From: CAVRZJ01 sp964594125
Lineage (GTDB): Bacteria; Acidobacteriota; Thermoanaerobaculia; Thermoanaerobaculales; Thermoanaerobaculaceae
Assembly: GCA_964594125.1 (NCBI GenBank)
Contig: CAZQLL010000005.1
Location: 107,969 to 171,968, forward strand
Length of the DNA: 64,000 bases
Direction: 5' to 3'
Made by a program: the position numbers and the translations under genes. This document shows, one piece after another, positions 15,901-24,261 of the stretch. Under the pieces are notes generated by a model, which did not search any database, was not told the origin of the DNA, and was given only the letters and a program-made list of their open reading frames with translations. Within the stretch, counting starts at the first letter, position 1. Each line of letters starts with the position of its first letter.

Positions 15901-18169
15901 CAAGTCGGTGACGATCCACCCGGACACGCGCGCCGTGACCGCCGACTTCTCGTGGTCGCCGGCCGCGGAGCGCGACGTCCCGGTCGTGTTCACCGCGATG
16001 CAGGGGTACGCGTACGGCGATCCGACCGCCTTCACCTGGACGTTCAAGGACGACGGCGGCGCCGCATCGGGCGGGCTGCGGGTCTCGGCGCTCGCCACCG
16101 CGACCGGTCCCTCGGTGACGCACACGTTCGCCTGCGGCGGCGCCTTCGAGGTGGTGCTCACCGCCCGCCGCGGCAGCTTCCAGCAGACCACGACCAAGAC
16201 GGTGGCGGTCGCCGGCGACCCCTGCTGCTCGGCGCCGTCGCCGCCGACCGCCGCATTCTCGGTGTCGCCGCTGGGCGCCGACCCCGACTACCCGCAGCAG
16301 ATGCAGCCGTACGTCGGGCAGACGGTCCACCTCACCGACCAGTCGACCGGCAGCCCGACGGGCTGGTCGTGGAGCGGGCTGCCGGGAGACGCCGCGTCCA
16401 CGGAGCAGAGCCCGAGCGTCGTGTGGAGCGCGCCGGGCACCTACACCGTCTCGCTGACCGCGAGCAACTGCCGCGGGGCGTCGACGCCGGCGAGCCGCGC
16501 GATCACCGTCCACCCCGACATCCGCCCGATGGACCGCCGGTTCGATTTCGGCACGTCCACCTCGCCGGTCGAGCCGGGCTACACCGGCGTCACCCACACC
16601 ACCGCCTACTCCGCTGCGCGCGGCTGGGGGTGGATCGCCGGCGCCGTCGACAGCCGCAACCGCACCTCCGGAACCGACCTCTCGCGCGATCTCGTCTTCG
16701 CCGCCGAGGCCACCTTCGCGGTCGACGTCCCGATCGGCATCTACGACGTCACGCTGACGGCGGGCGACGCCGCGTCGGCGCATGACCAGGTCGCCGTCAT
16801 CCTCGAGGGCGAGCAGCTCGACACCATCACCACCGCCAGGAACCAGTGGGCGGTGCGCGTCTACCACGTCGCGGCCGTCGACGGCCAGCTCACCCTCACG
16901 CTGCGCGACCTCGGCGGCGCCGACAAGTTCTTCGCGATCAACGCGCTCACGGTCGCCACGGCGCCCACCAGGCGGTTCGACTTCGGCGTCGCGGGATCGC
17001 CCACGGCGGCCGGCTACGTGCCGGTGCCGAGCACTCAGCGCTACTCGCCGGCGCGCGGCTATGGCTGGCTGTCCGGGAGCGTCGGCGGCCGCGACCGCGC
17101 CAAGGGCGACGCCCTCGCCCGCGACATCGCCTTCTCGCCGCTGGCGACGTTCGCGCTCGACCTCCCGAACGGCGAGTACGACGTCACGGTGCGCATCGGC
17201 GACATGGGCGCCGGCCACGACCAGGCCGGGGTGTTCCTCGAAGGGGCGTTCGCCGCCTCGCTGACCACCGCCGCGGGGCAAATCGAGGTGCGGACCTTCC
17301 GCACGGCCGTCGCCGACGGCCAGCTCACGCTCCTCCTCGACGACCTCGGCGGCGCCGACGCCAACGTCGCCATCGTCGGGCTCGAGGTGGCGAACGAGGC
17401 GCCCCCGGCAAGCGTCGTGACCCTGCCGGGAGGCGTCCGCCTCGAGCTCACGCGCGTGCCGGCCGGCACCTTCGCCATGGGGTCGCCGGAGGGCGAACGC
17501 GGCCGCAGCGCCGACGAGGGGCCGCAGCACGACGTCCGCATCACGCGCGCGTTCTGGATCGGCGCGACCGAGGTGACCCAGGCGCAGTGGCAGGCGGTGA
17601 TGGGCACGAACCCGGCCGCGGGCGCCGGCATCGGTCCCGACCTGCCGGTCTACAACGTCGCCTGGAACGCGGTCGCCGGGCCCGGCGGGTTCATCGAGAG
17701 GCTCAACCAGCACCTCGCCGCCACCGCCCAGGTCGGCGCCGGGTCGCTGCGGCTGCCGACCGAGGCCGAGTGGGAGTACGCCGCGCGCGCCGGCAGCGCC
17801 ACGCGCTTCGCGTTCGGCGACGCGGCGGCGTGCGACGACGGCTGCGGCCCGTGCGAGGAGGCCGCGGCGCGCATGTGGTGGTGCGGCAACGCAGGCAGCG
17901 CCAATCACCCGGCCGCCTCGCTGGCGCCCAACGGGCTGGGCATCTTCGACGCCCACGGCAACGTGTGGGAGTGGGTCGCCGACCGCTGGGGGCCGTACAC
18001 CGCCGGGCTGCAGCTCGACCCGACTGGACCGGCGTCCGGCGCGTACCGCGTCGTGCGCGGCGGCGACAGCTTCGGCGGCGCCGCCGACTGCCGCGCGGCG
18101 CGGCGCGAGTACCAGGCGCCGGCGGCGAGCGCCGGCAACATCGGCCTCCGCCTGGCACGCGGCGAGTAG
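12965..18169 (+). CDS. Secreted multidomain metzincin-like protein with Fn3, PKD, glycan-binding-like and FGE-type domains
   Basis: 1734-residue exported protein; signal peptide is VLAICTAIAALATAPARA. The zinc-protease motif HEMGHGLGFGH (residues 372-382) fits HExxHxxGxxH, and ALMYPM further on gives the metzincin Met-turn. It is followed by five ~97-residue fibronectin-III-like repeats (about 423-895), three PKD-like domains (about 899-985, 995-1080, 1097-1183) and two related RFDFG-starting modules (1193-1334, 1337-1478) resembling malectin-like carbohydrate-binding folds. A C-terminal formylglycine-generating-enzyme-type domain runs from about 1484 (RVPAGTFAMGSPEGE, ATEVTQAQW, NVWEW, RVVRGGDSFGG, GLRLAR). 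Start is GTG 12965 with GGAGAG just upstream. Probably degrades or binds extracellular polymers. The FGE fold may be non-catalytic. Confidence 0.8.
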   Translation: MNRHRVLAICTAIAALATAPARAASIIPPRDLGELAATSQAVVLGEPVATRTLRRGPLLFTETTFAVDTLVKGGDEHRRLVTVLVPGGDLGTQGWVVAGAPRFQPGERYLLMLAGGDPARMQLRMLSWGVLKEVRGRDGSVLLQPVPEAGEVEAFPRADGGPAERPATYRRDALLRHLADVGSGAATWSAAAVVATPEQMPLAVAAAAPPSACRYMTSSPPYTRWRAFDPGQAGSVTIYADSAGDPSMSPGNGFSQVQSAISAWNGTTTSINILYGGTTGVSLGCDGIYNEVPSGSPEYPPFGTNVVVFADPCSDIPDLSGCSGYLGIGGPYWSGSHTYDGATWSTITGWFVILNNGVGCLGSTNYTIMVTHEMGHGLGFGHVDDPNALMYPMCCHPINSTDEACAEYTYPTADPVPPPAPTGVQATDGTYTDRVRVTWNSASGATSYKVFRNTSNDSGTATQIASPGGTSHDDYGVTPGTAYWYWVKATNTYGDSGFSSSNDGFAATCPGAPAAPALDAPSAAGSGQSYSVTWTSTSPDNSYEVQEDDNPSFSSPSTYSVAGTSRSFSNAPGTYYYRARARDDCGGSTSWSGWSNSDSTQVVACGTPAAPAISAPAGADSGAAYTVSWSAVATADSYEVQEATNAAFTGAQSWIVTATSRGFSHTAASATTYYYRVRARDDCGGSTYVSAWSSTGATTVTPCVTPAAPVLGAPASAPAGQSYTVSWTATSPDPAYELQQSTDAGFASPTTYSLTGTSRAFTNAPPINTTFYYRARALNVCGGTTYYSLWSNTATVQVTVCSQVGAPSLASPASGAKVAAPSVTLSWGAVAGAASYDVHFGPGEPPLVATVTGTSHAVSVAEGQSYSWKIVARNACSSAASAVRSFTVCSAPAPPAANFTWSPQGAAPGFPSQQQPYVGQTVQFTDLSTNAPTAWSWYDFQGAGVTYTVQHPTHAWSTAGGKNVRLIATNCQGSSAEVLKSVTIHPDTRAVTADFSWSPAAERDVPVVFTAMQGYAYGDPTAFTWTFKDDGGAASGGLRVSALATATGPSVTHTFACGGAFEVVLTARRGSFQQTTTKTVAVAGDPCCSAPSPPTAAFSVSPLGADPDYPQQMQPYVGQTVHLTDQSTGSPTGWSWSGLPGDAASTEQSPSVVWSAPGTYTVSLTASNCRGASTPASRAITVHPDIRPMDRRFDFGTSTSPVEPGYTGVTHTTAYSAARGWGWIAGAVDSRNRTSGTDLSRDLVFAAEATFAVDVPIGIYDVTLTAGDAASAHDQVAVILEGEQLDTITTARNQWAVRVYHVAAVDGQLTLTLRDLGGADKFFAINALTVATAPTRRFDFGVAGSPTAAGYVPVPSTQRYSPARGYGWLSGSVGGRDRAKGDALARDIAFSPLATFALDLPNGEYDVTVRIGDMGAGHDQAGVFLEGAFAASLTTAAGQIEVRTFRTAVADGQLTLLLDDLGGADANVAIVGLEVANEAPPASVVTLPGGVRLELTRVPAGTFAMGSPEGERGRSADEGPQHDVRITRAFWIGATEVTQAQWQAVMGTNPAAGAGIGPDLPVYNVAWNAVAGPGGFIERLNQHLAATAQVGAGSLRLPTEAEWEYAARAGSATRFAFGDAAACDDGCGPCEEAAARMWWCGNAGSANHPAASLAPNGLGIFDAHGNVWEWVADRWGPYTAGLQLDPTGPASGAYRVVRGGDSFGGAADCRAARREYQAPAASAGNIGLRLARGE

Positions 18170-18190
18170 CGCCGGTCCCGCATCCGCGCT

Positions 18191-18222
18191 GCCGGCGCGG
18201 AACGAGTGCGGGGCGCGCCGGC
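18191..18222. terminator. Hairpin between convergent genes
   Basis: GCCGGCGCG (18191-18199) and CGCGCCGGC (18214-18222) are perfect nine-base inverted repeats with a 14-base loop. They lie midway between the stops of the convergent genes at 18169 and 18273. There is no T-run on either strand, so a bidirectional terminator is only likely by position. Confidence 0.35.
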
Positions 18223-18272
18223 CGCGCGCCGGCGGCAGTCCAGGCACGTGCGGCCGGGTCGCCGGCGCCGGA

Positions 18273-20255
18273 TCAGCGCCGCCGCAGGTACCGGCGAATC
18301 GGGCTCGGCGGGACCGCCACCTCGACGCCGGCGGCGGCCGAGCAGTCGTCGCCGGTGACGATCTGCCGGGCGTCCTCGGCGGCCGTCGCCGCGAGCGGCC
18401 CGGCCGGCGTGCAGGCCGCGCCGAGCACCAGGAGGTCGTAGCTGCCCACCGTCGCGGCGGGCCACACCTCGGTCGCCGGCAGGCTGCCGTCCGTGACGGC
18501 CACGTCGACCGCCGCAAGCGCAGCGCCGCCGTAGCAGGCGCCGGGCACGTACGCCGCGTTCGGCACCACCGCCAGCCGGTACGAGCCGTCCGGCAGCGCG
18601 CCTTCGGCGACGATCGCGCCGCCGGCCGCGACCGCCCGCGACTGCACGGCGACCGCAGGGGCCGGCGGCGGCGGCGCCCACGCGCCCGCCCAGAGATGGT
18701 CAGACACCTGCGCCGCGCCTCCCGCCGGCGACGATGGCGCGGCGGCGATGATGATCGACTCGGGCCCCTTGAAGCCGAGCGGCGTCTGCATGGCCGCCCA
18801 GAAGTCGAACCGGGCGTCGCCCGAGATCGTCACCGGCGCGGTGATGCGCTGAGTGAGTCCGGCGTCGAAGTAGAGGCGCCACCGGGTGTGCCGCGCCGAC
18901 TCGACGGTGAGCGTCACGTCGGTCTCCTCGCCGGGCGCCAGCCAGGCGCGCAGCGTGTGGGAGAGCGCCACCACGCCGCTGCCGCCGGTGCGGCGCAGCC
19001 AGGAGACGCCGTCGAGGGTCAGTGGGGGCGCCGGCGGATCGGCGGTCAGCCGCAGCGGGAACGGGCCCGTGCAGGTCACGCCGGCCCGCTGCACAGTGGA
19101 CCGTGAGCCGACGCCGGCGGGCGCCGCCGCCGGGTCGGAGAAGAAGAACGGCGGCGCGGCGCCCTCCCAGCACACGTACTGCTGCAGGACGCACTCGGAG
19201 CACGAGACGTCGGCGCCGCCGAGGTCGAGGGCGAGCTCGCCGTACAGCTCCCAGTCGCCGTCGAGGGATTCGGGGCACGCCGCCGGCGGACCGCCGGCGA
19301 CGCCGAGCGTCATCCAGCGCTCGCCCGCGGCGGCGGGCAGCACGGCCGCCGCGAGGTCCAGCCGGTCGGGGCGCAGCTCGAGCCCGGCCACGAGCACCTC
19401 GGGCGGCTGCTGGCCGCCGGCCCGGAGCTCTACGCGGGGTGCGTCGAAACCGGGCTCCGGCACGACCAGCGGCAGCGGTGCCGAGCGCATGTCGGCGGCA
19501 TCGCCCTGCACGGGCACGCGCAGCGCCACGAAGAAGCGCGGATCCCGCAAGAAGGCGTCCCACTCCTGGCACAGCGTCTGGCTCATGGCGACGCCGCTCG
19601 CCGGCGCCAGCGACTGCTCGACCCGCCACCAGCGGTACGCCGCCGGCTCGCGCGCGGCGGCGAGGACATCCGCGGCCGCGGCGCCGGCCGCGGACGGGCC
19701 GGCGCCGGTCTCGCTGTCCGCGAACACCGCTGCGTACTCGCTGCCTCCCGGTGTGACGGCGACGAAGCAGTCCTGGAAGGCGGGCCCGGCCGGCGGCTGC
19801 GGCGGCGCGGGGGCGGCGTACGCCACCACGAGGCTCGGCGGGGCCTGCGGGTCCGCGATGTCGGAGACCGCGACCGCGGAGAACACGTAGGGCGGCGGCC
19901 CCGCCGGGTTGTCGGGCTGGACGTCGAGGAACGCGAGCCCGCTCGCTCCGGCCGCCGGCGTCCACTCCACGGTCACCGTGTCCGGTCCCCCCGGCCTCGC
20001 CGTCTGCACGCGCACCTCGCGCGTCGCCAGCCCGCCGGGCGCGGCAGGCCCCGCCTGCCCGGCAACCCGCACCACCACCTCGGGCGCCCGGCCGTCGACC
20101 AGCGACGCCTGCACGTGTACGCGCGCCACCTGCGAGCGGCAGTCGGCGCCCGCCGCCAGCAGCAGCACCCCCGCCCGCACGGCCCAGCGCAGCGCGCCGC
20201 GCACCCGCGGGACTGCTGCCGAAAAGGAGAATCTCGTCGTCGACGATCCGCTCAT
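18273..20255 (-). CDS. Exported protein of unknown function
   Basis: 660 residues; I do not recognise the family. A basic start and the hydrophobic AGVLLLAAGADC suggest export. The cysteine is preceded by aspartate, so it is not a good lipobox. The mature part is alanine/glycine/proline-rich with beta-strand-like segments such as VTVEWTPAAGASGLAFL and FLRDPRFFVALRVPV, perhaps several immunoglobulin-like domains. Two cysteine pairs are visible mid-protein (SCSECVLQQYVCWE). ATG 20255 is used because GGGGAG lies six bases upstream; a longer frame starts at 20315. Single gene, convergent with the large secreted protein. Confidence 0.7.
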   Translation of the reverse strand: MSGSSTTRFSFSAAVPRVRGALRWAVRAGVLLLAAGADCRSQVARVHVQASLVDGRAPEVVVRVAGQAGPAAPGGLATREVRVQTARPGGPDTVTVEWTPAAGASGLAFLDVQPDNPAGPPPYVFSAVAVSDIADPQAPPSLVVAYAAPAPPQPPAGPAFQDCFVAVTPGGSEYAAVFADSETGAGPSAAGAAAADVLAAAREPAAYRWWRVEQSLAPASGVAMSQTLCQEWDAFLRDPRFFVALRVPVQGDAADMRSAPLPLVVPEPGFDAPRVELRAGGQQPPEVLVAGLELRPDRLDLAAAVLPAAAGERWMTLGVAGGPPAACPESLDGDWELYGELALDLGGADVSCSECVLQQYVCWEGAAPPFFFSDPAAAPAGVGSRSTVQRAGVTCTGPFPLRLTADPPAPPLTLDGVSWLRRTGGSGVVALSHTLRAWLAPGEETDVTLTVESARHTRWRLYFDAGLTQRITAPVTISGDARFDFWAAMQTPLGFKGPESIIIAAAPSSPAGGAAQVSDHLWAGAWAPPPPAPAVAVQSRAVAAGGAIVAEGALPDGSYRLAVVPNAAYVPGACYGGAALAAVDVAVTDGSLPATEVWPAATVGSYDLLVLGAACTPAGPLAATAAEDARQIVTGDDCSAAAGVEVAVPPSPIRRYLRRR

Positions 20256-20679
20256 GAGCACTCCCCGTGGCACGGCCGCGCCCGCGGCCGCCGGCACGAG
20301 GCCGGCCCGCCTCACGGCCGGGTACGCGGTGATTGTAGTCGCGCATGCCGGTTCCCGGCACCGCGGCGGATGAGGGTGACGTCGGGGTCGAGCGGGAGGC
20401 CGATGCCGCCTGGAGTCGAGAGCCCGAAGTGCAGGAGGAGGCTGCCTGGCTCACCCGCATTCTCGGAGCCGTCCCGCCGGCGGGAGGCGGGCCGGCGGGG
20501 ACCGGCCGCACCCGCCTCGCTGCCGTTTCATGGCCGCGGCGTTCGCGGCTCCGCAGCCGCCCGATCCCGGTATTGGACCAGCGGCGCGTGTTGACAGCGG
20601 CGGGCGGCGCGAGGCACAGTCTCCATTCGGCGCGGGCGGCCGCGGCGCTGTGGCCGCCGACCGCCCTCCGGAGGATGCG
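20256..20679. other. 424-base divergent intergenic region
   Basis: Separates the minus-strand exported protein from the plus-strand ferritin-like gene. A short plus-strand frame (20345-20689) lacks a ribosome site and any recognisable motif and I do not call it. TTGACA at 20591-20596 could be the -35 of the ferritin-like gene, with a weak CACAGT -10 18 bases on. Nothing else is evident. Confidence 0.45.
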
Positions 20680-21153
20680 ATGGGCCTGAGCCTCGACTTC
20701 GCCAAGCTGAAGCCGCACGACGTCCTCGACCTCGCGATCTTCGCGGAGGCCGAGGCGCAGGACAACTACGACCAGCTCTCGACGATCCTGCGCTCGCGCG
20801 GGAGCGACCACGCCGCCGACTTCTTCCACCGCATGGCGGCGCTGGAAAAGCTGCACCACGACCAGCTCAAGAGACGACGCGAGGAGCTGTTCCCCGGCGT
20901 TGTCCCGGGAATCGCCGACCGCTGGTTCTGGGGGATCGAGGCGCCCGACTACGCCGCCGTCGGTCCGACGATCACGGTGCGCGAAGCGTACGCCTTTGCG
21001 CTCGCCTCCGAGGAGCGTGCGTTCGCGTACTACCAGCAGGCGATCGACTTCGTGACCGACGCGGCTACGGTTTCGCTGTTCGAGGAGCTGCGCGACGCCG
21101 AGGCGCAGCACGAGACGCTGCTCCGCGGCGAGCTCGCGCGGCTCGACGGGTAG
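20680..21153 (+). CDS. Ferritin-like / rubrerythrin-domain protein
   Basis: 157 residues forming a four-helix ferritin-like domain. Iron-ligand patterns are visible: AEAEAQDNY in helix 1, E56-x-x-H59 in ALEKLHHD, SEERAFAYY in helix 3, and EAQHE in helix 4. It lacks the C-terminal rubredoxin domain of rubrerythrins. Such stand-alone proteins act in iron handling or peroxide defence. The ATG at 20680 has GGAGG just upstream (20669-20674 region). The following gene begins 30 bases after the stop. Confidence 0.85.
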   Translation: MGLSLDFAKLKPHDVLDLAIFAEAEAQDNYDQLSTILRSRGSDHAADFFHRMAALEKLHHDQLKRRREELFPGVVPGIADRWFWGIEAPDYAAVGPTITVREAYAFALASEERAFAYYQQAIDFVTDAATVSLFEELRDAEAQHETLLRGELARLDG

Positions 21154-21183
21154 GCCCATACCGGGCAGGCCAGCGAGCGGCCG

Positions 21184-22161
21184 GTGGTCCTTCAGTCTCT
21201 CCGCACCGTAATGGCCCGCGCGGTCGACTACGCCGGCGTCTACCCGCCGGCGCGCCTGCCCCTCGCCGACGCGGTCGCCGAGTACGCACGCTGGCACGGG
21301 TCCGACGACGGCTGGCTGCTCGGCCGTTTCGTCTGCCCCGCGACGTGGCTCAGCGAGCTGGCTGCGACGTGGGGTGACCGCAGTGACACGCCGCTGGTCG
21401 TCGCCGCCATCGGCGGCGGCGGCGACACCCTCGCGGCGCTGCTCGAGCGGACCGCGCACGACGTCTCGGCGATCGCGGCCGCGCAGGCCGCCGCCGGCCG
21501 CCGCATCATCGTCGACCAGCTCGAGGTGAAGCTGCCTCCCGACCTCCTCGCCGCACGCGACCCGCGGGAGGTCGCCGTCGCCATCGGGCGCCTGCGCGCT
21601 CTGCTCGAGCCGGCGCTGCCGCCGTTCGCCCTGCTCGCGGTCGAGGCGCCGGTGGCTGGCGCGCCGCCCGAGGAGGCGGCCGCCGCGGCCGCCGGGGTCG
21701 CCGCGCATAACCGCGCCGAGGCGGTCCCCGGCCGCACGCCGGCGTGCCTGAAGGCGCGCTGCGGCGGTCTCGCCGCCGCGGCGGTGTCGACGCCTGCCGA
21801 GCTCGCGGCGGCGGTCGCCGCGTGCCGCGACCGCGGCGTCGCGCTCAAGGCCACGCAGGGGCTGCACCACCCGTTCCGGCGGCGGGACGCCGCACTCGGC
21901 GCCGACACGCACGGGTTCGTGAACCTCATGGCCGCAGCGGCGCTGGCGGTCGCGAAGGGCCTCGCCGCGGCCGACCTCGAAGCGGTGCTGCGCGACGGCG
22001 ACCCGGCGCACTTCGCCTTCGCGGACGACGGGCTCGCCTGGGGGCGGCACCGCCTGACGCTCGCGGAGCTGGCGGCCGGCCGCCGGCACGGCGTGCTGTC
22101 GTTCGGGAGCTGCAGCCTCGCCGAGCCGCGCGACGACCTCGCGGCGCTCGGCCTGCTCTGA
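21184..22161 (+). CDS. Unknown protein found beside fumarylacetoacetase
   Basis: 325 residues, no signal peptide or membrane segment; function unknown. Distinct features are RAVDYAGVYPPARLPLADAV near the N terminus, a central alanine-rich helical part, and TQGLHHPFRRRDAALGADTHGF followed by a GSCSLAEPRDDLAALGLL end. From memory, related uncharacterised proteins occur in Acidobacteriota and Planctomycetota. The GTG at 21184 is taken as start; an ATG at 21211 is equally possible. The gap of 54 bases to fumarylacetoacetase includes a -10-like box, so co-transcription is possible but not certain. Confidence 0.65.
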   Translation: MVLQSLRTVMARAVDYAGVYPPARLPLADAVAEYARWHGSDDGWLLGRFVCPATWLSELAATWGDRSDTPLVVAAIGGGGDTLAALLERTAHDVSAIAAAQAAAGRRIIVDQLEVKLPPDLLAARDPREVAVAIGRLRALLEPALPPFALLAVEAPVAGAPPEEAAAAAAGVAAHNRAEAVPGRTPACLKARCGGLAAAAVSTPAELAAAVAACRDRGVALKATQGLHHPFRRRDAALGADTHGFVNLMAAAALAVAKGLAAADLEAVLRDGDPAHFAFADDGLAWGRHRLTLAELAAGRRHGVLSFGSCSLAEPRDDLAALGLL

Positions 22162-22203
22162 CCCGGTGCGCGTCCGGCCGCCCCGCGCGCGGCGGCGCGA
22201 TGG

Positions 22204-22215
22204 CACAATGCGGGG
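22204..22215 (+). promoter_or_regulatory. -10-like box directly upstream of the FAH start
   Basis: CACAAT at 22204-22209 ends six bases before the ATG at 22216, and no Shine-Dalgarno sequence is present. This geometry suggests a leaderless transcript. No clear -35 box is visible. Confidence 0.35.
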
Positions 22216-23532
22216 ATGAGCCACGTGATCGCGCCCGCCGCCCGTTCGTTCATCGAGGTGCCCGCCGACTCGCACTTCCCGATTCAGAACCTGCCGCTCG
22301 GCGTCTTCCGCCCGCGCCTCGGCGGCAGCGCCCGTGTCGGCGTCGCCATCGGCGACCGCGTGCTCGACCTCGCGGCGCTCGTCGCGGCGGGTCTGCTCGA
22401 CGGACCGGGCATGCCCGGGCGCGAGGTGTTCGCCCGCGGCGCCCTCAACCCGCTGCTCGCCGCCGGCCTGCCCGCGTGGCGGGCGGTGCGCTCCCGCGTC
22501 GGCCGGCTGCTCGCCGCCGACGAGCCGGCGCTGCGCGATGCCGGCGCGCTGCGCGAGGCGGCGCTCGTCCGCGCCGCCGACGTCGAGCTGCTGCTCCCTG
22601 CGGAGGTCGGCGACTACACCGACTTCTACTCGTCGCGCGAGCACGCCACCAACGTCGGCACGATGTTCCGCGGCGCCGACAACGCGCTGCAGCCCAACTG
22701 GCTGCACCTGCCGGTCGCCTACCACGGGCGCGCCAGCTCGCTGCTGCCGTCGGGGGTCGACGTGCGGCGCCCGTGGGGACAGACGCGCCCCGACGGCGCC
22801 GCACCGCCGCGCCACGAGCCGTCGCGCCAGCTCGACTTCGAGCTCGAGATGGGGTTCCTCGTCGGCCCCGGCAACCGGCTCGGCGAACCGATCGCAGCCG
22901 ACCGCGTGCGCGAGCATGTCTTCGGAATGGTCGTCGTCAACGACTGGAGCGCCCGCGACATCCAGAAGTGGGAGTACGTACCGCTCGGGCCGTTCCTCGG
23001 CAAGAGCTTCGCCACCTCGCTCTCGCCCTGGGTGGTGCCGCTCGACGCGCTCGAGCCGTTCCGCTGCCCGGGGCCGCCGCAGGACCCGGAGCCGCTCCCC
23101 TACCTGCGCACCCGCGAGCCGTGGGCGTACGACATCCGCCTCGAGGTGTGGCTCGCGAGCGCGCGCATGGACACGCCCGTGCGCATCGCGGCCGGCAACG
23201 CCGCGACGCTGTACTGGAGCATCGCGCAGCAGCTCGCCCACCACACCGCCAACGGGTGCAACCTGCGCCCCGGCGACCTGCTCGCCTCGGGCACCATCTC
23301 CGGCGCCGCTCCAGACTCGCGCGGCTCGCTGCTCGAGCTCGCCTGGCGCGGCACCACGCCGCTCACGCTGCCCACCGGCGAGACGCGCTCGTTCCTCGCC
23401 GACGGGGACCGCGTGACGATGACCGCCTGGTGTCAGGGCGAGGGATTCCGCGTCGGCTTCGGCGAGGTCACCGCGCGCGTCCTGCCCGCGCTCGACCGAG
23501 CTCAGGGTCCACCGTTCGAAGCTCCACGTTGA
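22216..23532 (+). CDS. fahA: Fumarylacetoacetase
   Basis: 438 residues. Hydrolyses fumarylacetoacetate to fumarate and acetoacetate, the last step of tyrosine/homogentisate degradation (EC 3.7.1.2). The N-terminal FAA_hydrolase_N domain runs to about residue 120 and the catalytic FAH domain follows. Motifs seen are DYTDFYSSREHATNVG (catalytic His and metal Asp), LDFELEMGFLVG (metal glutamates), VNDWSARDIQKWEY and GKSFATSLSPWVV. Full length for the family. No other homogentisate-pathway gene lies in the window. Confidence 0.95.
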   Translation: MSHVIAPAARSFIEVPADSHFPIQNLPLGVFRPRLGGSARVGVAIGDRVLDLAALVAAGLLDGPGMPGREVFARGALNPLLAAGLPAWRAVRSRVGRLLAADEPALRDAGALREAALVRAADVELLLPAEVGDYTDFYSSREHATNVGTMFRGADNALQPNWLHLPVAYHGRASSLLPSGVDVRRPWGQTRPDGAAPPRHEPSRQLDFELEMGFLVGPGNRLGEPIAADRVREHVFGMVVVNDWSARDIQKWEYVPLGPFLGKSFATSLSPWVVPLDALEPFRCPGPPQDPEPLPYLRTREPWAYDIRLEVWLASARMDTPVRIAAGNAATLYWSIAQQLAHHTANGCNLRPGDLLASGTISGAAPDSRGSLLELAWRGTTPLTLPTGETRSFLADGDRVTMTAWCQGEGFRVGFGEVTARVLPALDRAQGPPFEAPR

Positions 23533-23585
23533 CGACAGGGCGATCCACATCGGCCATGGGCGCACCCCGGGCCGCGAACGTCAGC

Positions 23586-23680
23586 GGGAGGGCCGGCACC
23601 CCGCCGGCCCGGGCGCCGCAGCGCAGGACCGCCGCGCTCCCTTCTTCGAGGGCAAGAGGGTGAGGGCGCCTGCGCTCCCG
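23586..23680 (+). repeat. Twin-hairpin repeat, copy A (divergent)
   Basis: Starts GGGAGGGCC like the copies at 33490 and 50356. Hairpin 1 is GGGCCGGC (23590-23597), loop ACCCC, GCCGGCCC (23603-23610). The second half still contains GAGGGCGCC and ends GCGCTCCC. The outer repeat AGCGCAGG...CCTGCGCT replaces the second tight hairpin of the other copies. Confidence 0.55.
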
Positions 23681-23868
23681 CGGAACGAAGGGGAACTCTG
23701 GGCAAGGAGCCCGAGGTTCGACGACCGCGGCCGGGTTGCGCGCCGGACCCCGATCCTCGGACGGCGGGCCCCGGGCTGCGAGCCTCGGGCTCGCAACAGT
23801 GAACGTCGAGCCTTGGACCGCTCCGCGCCTGCCCGACGCTCCGCTCCCGCCGCGGTCCAGGCAGCAGG

Positions 23869-23880
23869 TAGAATGCGGTC
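23869..23880 (+). promoter_or_regulatory. -10 box six bases before the start codon
   Basis: TAGAAT at 23869-23874 matches the -10 consensus at five of six positions and ends six bases before ATG 23881. No Shine-Dalgarno sequence is present, suggesting leaderless expression. Confidence 0.4.
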
Positions 23881-24261
23881 ATGGACATCAAGGGCGCGGG
23901 CGGCACTCCGGGCGGCGTCGGGACGTTCTTCCTCGGGCTGGCGATGGCGGCGGTGGGCGGCTACCTGCTGCTCAACCAGGTCACGGTCCACTCCGGCTTC
24001 TGGTCCTGGTTCGGCGGCAACACGTTCGGGCTGACGCTGCTGCCCATGCTCGTCGGCATCGGCCTCCTGTTCTTCGACGGGAAGAGCACGGTCGGCTGGG
24101 TCCTGACGGTGCTCGGCGCCCTGATCATCGTCGCCGGGATCATCACCAACCTGCAGATCTACTTCCGCCCGACGTCCCTGTACAACACGCTGGTCATGCT
24201 CGCCCTGCTGGCCGGCGGCCTGGGGTTGATCGCGCGCTCGCTCAAGGCTGCGAGGTCCTGA
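23881..24261 (+). CDS. Small four-helix membrane protein, unknown function
   Basis: 126 residues with four hydrophobic segments: FFLGLAMAAVGGYLLL, FGLTLLPMLVGIGLLFF, WVLTVLGALIIVAGIIT and LVMLALLAGGLGLIA. The N terminus is short and glycine-rich. The layout is like many uncharacterised small inner-membrane proteins. No family is recognised. Single gene; the putative leaderless promoter at 23869 serves it. Confidence 0.7.
   Translation: MDIKGAGGTPGGVGTFFLGLAMAAVGGYLLLNQVTVHSGFWSWFGGNTFGLTLLPMLVGIGLLFFDGKSTVGWVLTVLGALIIVAGIITNLQIYFRPTSLYNTLVMLALLAGGLGLIARSLKAARS

Larger units (their letters stand above)
23533..23880. other. 348-base intergenic region holding a divergent twin-hairpin repeat
   Basis: No gene is supported. 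It holds the third, most divergent copy of the GGGAGGGCCGGC repeat (23586-23680) and, at its end, the TAGAAT box of the next gene. The remaining sequence shows nothing I recognise. Confidence 0.5.

Noticed and set aside
20345..20689. Small gene in the divergent region before the ferritin-like gene
   Set aside because: No ribosome site or motif; it overlaps the likely promoter and the start of the ferritin-like gene.
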